10,482 nucleotides of DNA. Source: CAYGTK01 sp964352775. GTDB lineage: Bacteria; Bacteroidota; Bacteroidia; Chitinophagales; CAIOSU01. Of this stretch, positions 7,601 through 10,482 are shown piece by piece (within the stretch, counting starts at the first letter, position 1; each line of letters starts with the position of its first letter). Under the pieces are notes generated by a model, which was given only the letters and a program-made list of their open reading frames with translations, was not told the DNA's origin and made no database searches. The translations under genes were made by a program, and so were the position numbers. The DNA is taken from assembly GCA_964352775.1 (NCBI GenBank), contig CAYGTK010000151.1, positions 1 through 10,482 on the forward strand, given 5' to 3'.

Positions 7601-7969
7601 GATGTAAACAGTCCTTCACTTGTTATCGATTCAAATGGAGATTACTTCGTGATAGCTCGCGACGCAAATGGCTGTGAAGCAAGCTCAGACACTATTACCA
7701 TATTGAACGTTAGCATAACTGAATTGGATGGAAACAACATCACCATTTACCCCAACCCTACCAAGGGAGAATTCACTTTAGAATTGAAAGGCTGGAATGG
7801 AACTGCTGATGCTACATTGTTCAATGCAATTGGTGTAGAAGTAAGCAGCATCAAAGTATCACAACCAAACACCTCCATTAGTATAGAAGGCTTGCAAAAT
7901 GGTATTTACATCCTGCATGTGAAAGGAGAAGGTGTTGACTCGCGCAAGCGGGTGGTGGTGTATCAATAG
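4691..7969 (+). CDS. T9SS-secreted surface protein with lamin-tail, SprB-like and cysteine repeats
   Basis: The 1092-residue product (as drawn through a 10-N gap) starts at an ATG that opens into a signal peptide, with cleavage expected after LKA (residue 20), leaving an N-terminal Gln. In T9SS-bearing bacteria such a Gln is often cyclised. Residues 21-221 form an N-terminal domain with GTNITFTDNGW and a following N-E-G-T strand, a pattern that often precedes lamin-tail domains in secreted proteins. Two lamin-tail domains follow, about 222-385 (GDIRITEINYNP, EYLELYN) and 391-565 (GNIVITEIMQNP, EYFELFN). An SprB-like repeat covers about 571-649 (SCPGGCDGSV, LCAGTYTVTVND), related to repeats of the SprB gliding adhesin. 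Residues 650-934 are six cysteine repeats, 935-1005 a short PKD/Ig-like module, and 1006-1092 a type A T9SS sorting domain (ITIYPNPTKGEF, GIYILHV). No catalytic domain is visible; adhesion or a matrix role is inferred. It has its own promoter box and no clear terminator before the next gene. Confidence 0.9.
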   Translation: MTRLTLLLSLIGFSLFSLKAQTTLTTGDIAFTXXXXEFSFVFLKDVTSGTNITFTDNGWFATGGFRLNEGTVSWNATAPIAAGTIVTITNGTADIGTASATNFSLSSSGDQIFAYQGTAPTIGTETSFLAAIHMNGNWDANATSSNSSAKPPVFTDGVNSISINPELDNAQYDCSITSGDATTLLATITDSANWSGDDDRTIAPASCGAFNVSFSSAQPTPGDIRITEINYNPPGADGLEYLELYNNSGTLLDLSGVTFTAGIFYTFPLGTTLTANNYILLARDSVVIQNEFGVLVGQYPGGLNNSGEAVVLTDSAGTLLDSVFYLDAGAWPTSADGNGPSLSLCDLNVDPNDGSNWIASFTPTGVFDSGTEVLGTPGAANICVPTSPTTGNIVITEIMQNPANVGDNVGEYFELFNTESFAIDINGWIIRDDGSDSHTIDNGGALIIGAGEYLVLGNGSDSLLNGGKRVDYNYVAQGSGSFSLANGGDEVYLVDGVGTTIDNVLYDGGPNFPDPSGASMIFFGNPCDNDNNDPILWTTSPLRESGFDNVGTDLGSPGTKGALGSTCADSCILFISTAVVDSISCPGGCDGSVAVKIQGLNAPYFPQWNSSVLNTDTIVGLCAGTYTVTVNDASIANCTRIANITLADGTIDANVVTQTICEGDTLAGYTTSGIYNDTLTAAAGCDSIRTLNLTVLDTSLTFVSETICEGTSFQGLDTTGTYITTLTGANTCDSTVVLSLTVLDTALVTINRQICNGQTFAGYSTAGTYTDVFTGSNNCDSTRILNLTVVATINTTLNETICEGESLDGYSTTGMFVDTYVASGGCDSIRTLNLTVLDTVFTSISQTICELESFAGYIATGVYTDVFAGANGCDSTRVLNLTVLDTVLELSAENICTGDSLLVGGAFQITSGVYIDTLLTANGCLGIRQTTLTVNPLPTAPTITRNGATLSVPDDNSNYDWYLDGMLVPVDVNSPSLVIDSNGDYFVIARDANGCEASSDTITILNVSITELDGNNITIYPNPTKGEFTLELKGWNGTADATLFNAIGVEVSSIKVSQPNTSISIEGLQNGIYILHVKGEGVDSRKRVVVYQ
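4787..4796. other. Assembly gap of 10 Ns inside the coding region
   Basis: Ten Ns interrupt the second surface-protein gene at codons 33-36. The reading frame is open on both sides in the same phase, and protein similarity continues across it (DIAFT before, EFSFVF after), so this is an assembly gap rather than a frameshift. From memory, relatives of this domain have about eight residues here rather than four, so the true missing length may be nearer 22 bases, which would keep the same frame. Confidence 0.95.
6638..7492 (+). repeat. Six 47-residue two-cysteine repeats (second array)
   Basis: The first cysteines lie at residues 661, 708, 755, 802, 849 and 896, again an exact 47-residue (141-bp) period. 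The motif is the same as in the first array: ICEG, GY, Y-x-D, GCDS, LTV. The last unit again carries the longer GDSLLVGGAFQ version, and its second motif has drifted to GCLG. Unit 2 lacks the usual Tyr (GLD for GY-x). The array sits between the SprB-like repeat and a PKD/Ig-like module ahead of the sorting domain, consistent with a stalk or spacer role. Confidence 0.9.
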
Positions 7970-7976
7970 CAATACG

Positions 7977-7984
7977 TAAATTTG
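7977..7984 (+). promoter_or_regulatory. Possible -7 promoter box at the start of the LytTR gene
   Basis: TAAATTTG matches the TAnnTTTG consensus exactly. It lies eight bases after the preceding stop codon and includes the TTG that would be the furthest upstream start of the LytTR gene. No TTTG or TTG is seen near the expected -33 position. If the box is used, transcription would begin near 7989-7992 and translation would have to start downstream, for example at the TTG at 8006. Confidence 0.35.
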
Positions 7985-8902
7985 GCAGCAACACAAGTTC
8001 CTGCCTTGATAGCTAGCATTCAGCAATTTCTTAACCGCCCCTATCCCCAAACCAATGGGAGATGGACGCCCTTATTGGTAGGCTTCACTTTTGGCTTGTT
8101 TGTGGCTTTGTTCCTGTGGTTCTTCGCACCGTTCGATCTGCATACTATGCCATCCAACGAGCGCGCTGTAATTGCGGTATACTTCGGAGCTATAACCTTC
8201 GGGATCTCATTGCTCAATGGCCTTGTACTAAGGTTTCTCTTCCCCAATTTCTTCTCTGAGGATAATTGGGTCTTAGGCAAAGAAATGATGATGATAGCTT
8301 GGAATTTCTTCTCCATTGGTACGGGTAATGCCGTCTTGGTGATGTATTTCAGCAACATATTTTGGAATTGGGAGCTTTTCTGGAATTTACAGATAGCCAC
8401 CTTGGCGGTGGGAGCATTCCCAGTATTACTTTATACTGCTTTTAATCAGAATAGACTTCTACAACATAATCTATCGCAAGCAAAGCAGATGACCGATCAT
8501 CTTCCAAAAAAGGAGATAGAACGACCTACTCCCTCCCCTACCAACAAGCTTTTATTCCAGTCTGAAAATGGTAAGGATATTCTTCAGCTAAATGCTGATC
8601 AGTTGCTCTATATTACTTCTTCTGCCAACTACTTAGAGATACACTACAAGAATGACGGACCAAAAAAACATCTCCTCCGAAATCGCATGATAACCGCCGA
8701 AAAATGGATAGAAGATCACCCGTCCATTTTACGAACACACCGAGCTTTTATCGTCAACTTATATCACCTCCAACAGATCTCAGGTACAGCCAAAGGCTAT
8801 ACACTTCATCTTAATGGTTTAGAAATGGGGCTACCCGTTGCCCGTAGTAAATCACAACATGTAGAGGCATATGTGAACCAACTGCAACCCATTCATACCT
8901 AA
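7982..8902 (+). CDS. Membrane-anchored LytTR-family transcriptional regulator
   Basis: The product is up to 306 residues: four predicted membrane helices (about 30-50, 62-85, 102-125 and 135-154), a short linker, then a LytTR DNA-binding domain at about 188-301. LytTR hallmarks visible are LLYITSSANYLEIHY, the R-T-H-R-A-F-I-V-N-L strand (251-260), and the closing V-A-R-S-K region (286-290). There is no response-regulator receiver domain, so this is the 4TM-LytTR type common in Bacteroidota, with an unknown membrane input. LytTR domains bind short direct repeats in DNA. The start is uncertain: there is no in-frame ATG before residue 56, so TTG at 7982 or TTG at 8006 must be used. The second gives an N-terminus close to the FLNRPYP segment typical of the family. 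It begins 13 bases after the preceding gene, suggesting either read-through transcription or a promoter at the junction. Confidence 0.85.
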   Translation: MAATQVPALIASIQQFLNRPYPQTNGRWTPLLVGFTFGLFVALFLWFFAPFDLHTMPSNERAVIAVYFGAITFGISLLNGLVLRFLFPNFFSEDNWVLGKEMMMIAWNFFSIGTGNAVLVMYFSNIFWNWELFWNLQIATLAVGAFPVLLYTAFNQNRLLQHNLSQAKQMTDHLPKKEIERPTPSPTNKLLFQSENGKDILQLNADQLLYITSSANYLEIHYKNDGPKKHLLRNRMITAEKWIEDHPSILRTHRAFIVNLYHLQQISGTAKGYTLHLNGLEMGLPVARSKSQHVEAYVNQLQPIHT

Positions 8903-8906
8903 ACGG

Positions 8907-8938
8907 GCAGTTCATCCCTCTATACCTGCATTCATCCC
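8907..8938 (+). promoter_or_regulatory. 20-bp-spaced direct repeats, possible LytTR binding site
   Basis: TTCATCCC occurs exactly at 8911-8918 and 8931-8938, 20 bases apart, and a one-mismatch copy (TTCATACC, 8892-8899) lies 19 bases earlier in the end of the LytTR gene. The extended first site GCAGTTCAT matches eight of nine positions of the published degenerate LytTR half-site [TA][AC][CA]GTTN[AG][TG]; the second (TGCATTCAT) matches seven. Known LytTR operators are direct repeats about two helical turns apart. The pair lies just upstream of a candidate promoter for the next gene. The binding role is inference. Confidence 0.35.
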
Positions 8939-8943
8939 AAATT

Positions 8944-8975
8944 TTTGCCAGTGTTGGTTTACAGCCCTAGTATTG
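8944..8975 (+). promoter_or_regulatory. Candidate promoter of the seven-helix membrane protein gene
   Basis: TTTG at 8944-8947 and TAGTATTG at 8968-8975 are separated by 20 bases, matching the TTTG/TAnnTTTG arrangement with one mismatch in the -7 box. The start of transcription would fall near 8979-8982. That favours translation from the ATG at 8993 over the TTG at 8945 or the ATG at 8981. Confidence 0.45.
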
Positions 8976-8992
8976 CACAAATGCTTTTAACT

Positions 8993-9658
8993 ATGGAACT
9001 CGTGATACAGGTCTTACTTTATACCCACATCATCGCTGGTGGGCTTTGTTTATTATCAGCCCCAGTGGCTATTGCCGCTAAAAAAACGGGGGCGCTTCAT
9101 CGGCAAACTGGGCTAACCTTCTTTATTAGCATGGCTGTTATTTTTTTAACCGCATTAGTATTGGGTACTTACAATTACAATCCCTTTTTATTGATGATAG
9201 CTGTGTTCAGTTTTTACAGCGTTTACTCTGGTTATCGCATTACCAAGCTACGAGGACTACATAAAGACCAGCCCGTTCCTTGGCACGATAAAGCCGTTTC
9301 ATTCATCGCTTTTTTACTTATGCTAAGTATGCTAGGAACAGGAGCATATATGGGGATATCGGGTAGCAAAAACCAAGCTTACATCGTATTGATCGTATTC
9401 GGACTTCTTGGATTAAATGGTGTAATAGGTAACGTGCGTCCATTCTTTAAACGACCTGATAGCGCAGCTTTCTTTTACCGCTACCACATGGGCAATATGC
9501 TGGGCGGATTTATAGCCGCTACCACAGCATTTACCGTGCAAACTCTTAGTCGAATTTTTAGCGATGTACCTAATATCATCTTCTGGTTAGGACCTACGGT
9601 TATCATTGTTCCTATCATCATTTATTTCTCTAGAAAATACAGTCCGAAGACAGCCTAG
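8993..9658 (+). CDS. Seven-helix integral membrane protein of unknown function
   Basis: Starting at the ATG at 8993, the product is 221 residues with about seven hydrophobic helices (roughly 7-28, 41-59, 63-82, 100-123, 129-147, 165-182 and 193-212). Conserved-looking polar features are H12 in helix 1, a K-K-x-G-x-x-H-R motif (30-37) after helix 1, G80-Y81-R82 at the end of helix 3, W98-H99-D100-like residues before helix 4, and a YHMGNMLGGFIAATTAF segment (164-180). The early H...HR pattern recalls DUF2306-type membrane proteins, but the rest differs and I would not assign that family firmly. The frame is open back to a TTG at 8945, and an ATG at 8981 is also possible; the promoter position and the direct entry into helix 1 favour 8993. 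No function is proposed. It lies 30 bases before the next gene in the same frame, so the two may be co-transcribed. Confidence 0.8.
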   Translation: MELVIQVLLYTHIIAGGLCLLSAPVAIAAKKTGALHRQTGLTFFISMAVIFLTALVLGTYNYNPFLLMIAVFSFYSVYSGYRITKLRGLHKDQPVPWHDKAVSFIAFLLMLSMLGTGAYMGISGSKNQAYIVLIVFGLLGLNGVIGNVRPFFKRPDSAAFFYRYHMGNMLGGFIAATTAFTVQTLSRIFSDVPNIIFWLGPTVIIVPIIIYFSRKYSPKTA

Positions 9659-9669
9659 GCATTTAGGCT
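9652..9669 (+). terminator. Small hairpin at the stop codon of the membrane protein gene
   Basis: AGCCTA at 9652-9657 pairs with TAGGCT at 9664-9669 around a six-base loop, overlapping the TAG stop. Only TTAT follows, so this is a weak terminator or a transcript-processing structure at most. It could also arise by chance. Confidence 0.2.
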
Positions 9670-9688
9670 TTATGCTATCTTCACCCTC

Positions 9689-10482
9689 ATGCTTAAAGGG
9701 CGCTATGCAGGGTTAACTGGTTTGGTAGTAATAACTACCCTCAGCTTGGTAATGCATCTACGTGTATTCCCATTAGACCTTATTGGTCAACACGTCTGGA
9801 AGCAGACTGAGACCGTTACAATAGCCCAGAACTTTGCTAGAACTGGTATGGATATTCTCCACCCACAGCAGAATTACCTGATATATCCCGATGGAGTACT
9901 TCGTAAAGAGTTCCCTCTTCCTCAATGGATAAATGGATGGTTGTTTCAAACTTTTAGCGAGCAAATTGCAGTTTCAAGGATATACTATTGGCTGCTCCAT
10001 ATACTATCACTAATAGGTATCTATTTCTTGGGGTGGGTTCTGTTAAAAAATACTTGGCAAGCTTTAGCATTGAGTTGGTGCTTCAGCCTTTCACCTCTGC
10101 TTTTCTATTATGGTATCAACCCAATACCCGATAATATGTCTTTACTCCTAGGTATATGGGGGTGGGTGTTTTGGTTGAACTATGAGAGGGGTAAACGCAT
10201 TTGGCTGTGGTACTTAGCTTGCTCTTTACTTGGCGTAGCAGCACTAATAAAGCTACCGTTCATTCTGCTATTTATGCCCTTAGCAGTATCTGCATTATTA
10301 CAGTTAAAGAAGGATGGGTTTATGACCTTTACCAAATTAAGTCTGCCCGCTTTAGTCTTTGTATTTCCAGTTGCATTATGGTACATCAATGTTATTCCTA
10401 CTTGGACGAATAACCCAGTTGTAAATGCCGTTTGGTCTTCAGAAAAAGTAACCTTAGCTTGGTTTTTAGACGTGGTTATCAC
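9689..10482 (+). CDS. GT-C-fold membrane glycosyltransferase, ArnT/PMT-like (3' truncated by window)
   Basis: The ATG at 9689 opens a frame that runs without a stop to the window edge, giving the first 264 residues. Helix 1 covers about 8-24. It is followed by a periplasmic loop with D30-L-I-G-Q-H-V-W-K-Q-T and T-I-A-Q-N-F, then L-R-K-E74-F-P-L-P-Q-W. Further helices lie near 98-118, 125-141, 148-163, 172-200 and 219-235. This layout, with an acidic residue early in the first loop and an E-F-P-x-x-Q-W motif, is typical of GT-C glycosyltransferases of the GT39/GT83-like group, which move a sugar from a polyprenyl-phosphate donor to an acceptor on the periplasmic side. Asp30 is the likely catalytic acid by family analogy. 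The acceptor is unknown; a glycolipid, surface polysaccharide or secreted protein is possible. There is no separate promoter in the 30-base gap, so co-transcription with the preceding gene is likely. Confidence 0.75.
   Translation, partial: MLKGRYAGLTGLVVITTLSLVMHLRVFPLDLIGQHVWKQTETVTIAQNFARTGMDILHPQQNYLIYPDGVLRKEFPLPQWINGWLFQTFSEQIAVSRIYYWLLHILSLIGIYFLGWVLLKNTWQALALSWCFSLSPLLFYYGINPIPDNMSLLLGIWGWVFWLNYERGKRIWLWYLACSLLGVAALIKLPFILLFMPLAVSALLQLKKDGFMTFTKLSLPALVFVFPVALWYINVIPTWTNNPVVNAVWSSEKVTLAWFLDVVI

Noticed and set aside
7859..8050. 63-codon - strand ORF spanning the gap between the second surface protein and the LytTR gene
   Set aside because: It overlaps both coding ends and has no start context or recognisable protein features.
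8041..8400. 119-codon - strand ORF
   Set aside because: It is antisense to the membrane helices of the LytTR gene; its composition is that of a reverse-frame shadow.
10180..10482. 100-codon - strand ORF and a 70-codon + strand ORF (10201-10413) at the window end
   Set aside because: Both lie inside the open frame of the GT-C glycosyltransferase, whose membrane helices and loop motifs are convincing across the region.

Overview
The window reads as part of a Bacteroidota chromosome, most likely from a marine or environmental flavobacterium-like lineage. Four things point there. Two large secreted proteins end in type A sorting domains of the type IX secretion system (T9SS). One of them carries an SprB-like repeat. 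Short intergenic regions hold TAnnTTTG-type -7 promoter boxes. Start codons have no Shine-Dalgarno sequence in front of them. All supported genes are on the + strand. No RNA gene, insertion sequence, phage gene or CRISPR array was seen.

Layout: positions 1-18 are probably the last codons of an upstream gene, followed by a 13-bp terminator hairpin (45-80). Gene 1 (186-4526) encodes a 1446-residue surface protein: signal peptide, eight fibronectin type III-like units (five of them an exact 297-bp tandem array), three Ig/PKD-like modules, six 47-residue two-cysteine repeats, and a T9SS sorting domain. A strong terminator (4551-4586) separates it from gene 2 (4691-7969). Gene 2 encodes a 1092-residue surface protein: signal peptide, an N-terminal domain interrupted by a 10-N assembly gap, two lamin-tail domains, an SprB-like repeat, the same kind of six-unit cysteine-repeat array, a short PKD-like module and a T9SS sorting domain. 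The two proteins differ at the N-terminus but share a C-terminal stalk and sorting signal, so they look like products of module shuffling.

Thirteen bases downstream comes gene 3 (7982-8902), a four-helix membrane protein with a C-terminal LytTR DNA-binding domain. It is followed by a short intergenic region with 20-bp-spaced direct repeats and a candidate promoter. Gene 4 (8993-9658) encodes a seven-helix membrane protein of unknown function. Gene 5 (9689 to the window end, truncated) encodes the N-terminal part of a GT-C-fold (ArnT/PMT-like) membrane glycosyltransferase. It is open to the window edge.

How they may work together: genes 1 and 2 are probably exported by the same T9SS and displayed on, or released from, the cell surface as adhesin-like proteins. 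The LytTR protein could regulate its neighbours, but only position and the direct repeats suggest this. I did not find a clearly new biological system. The most informative signals are the mosaic repeat array in gene 1, the 47-residue repeat cassette shared by genes 1 and 2, and the possible LytTR site before gene 4.
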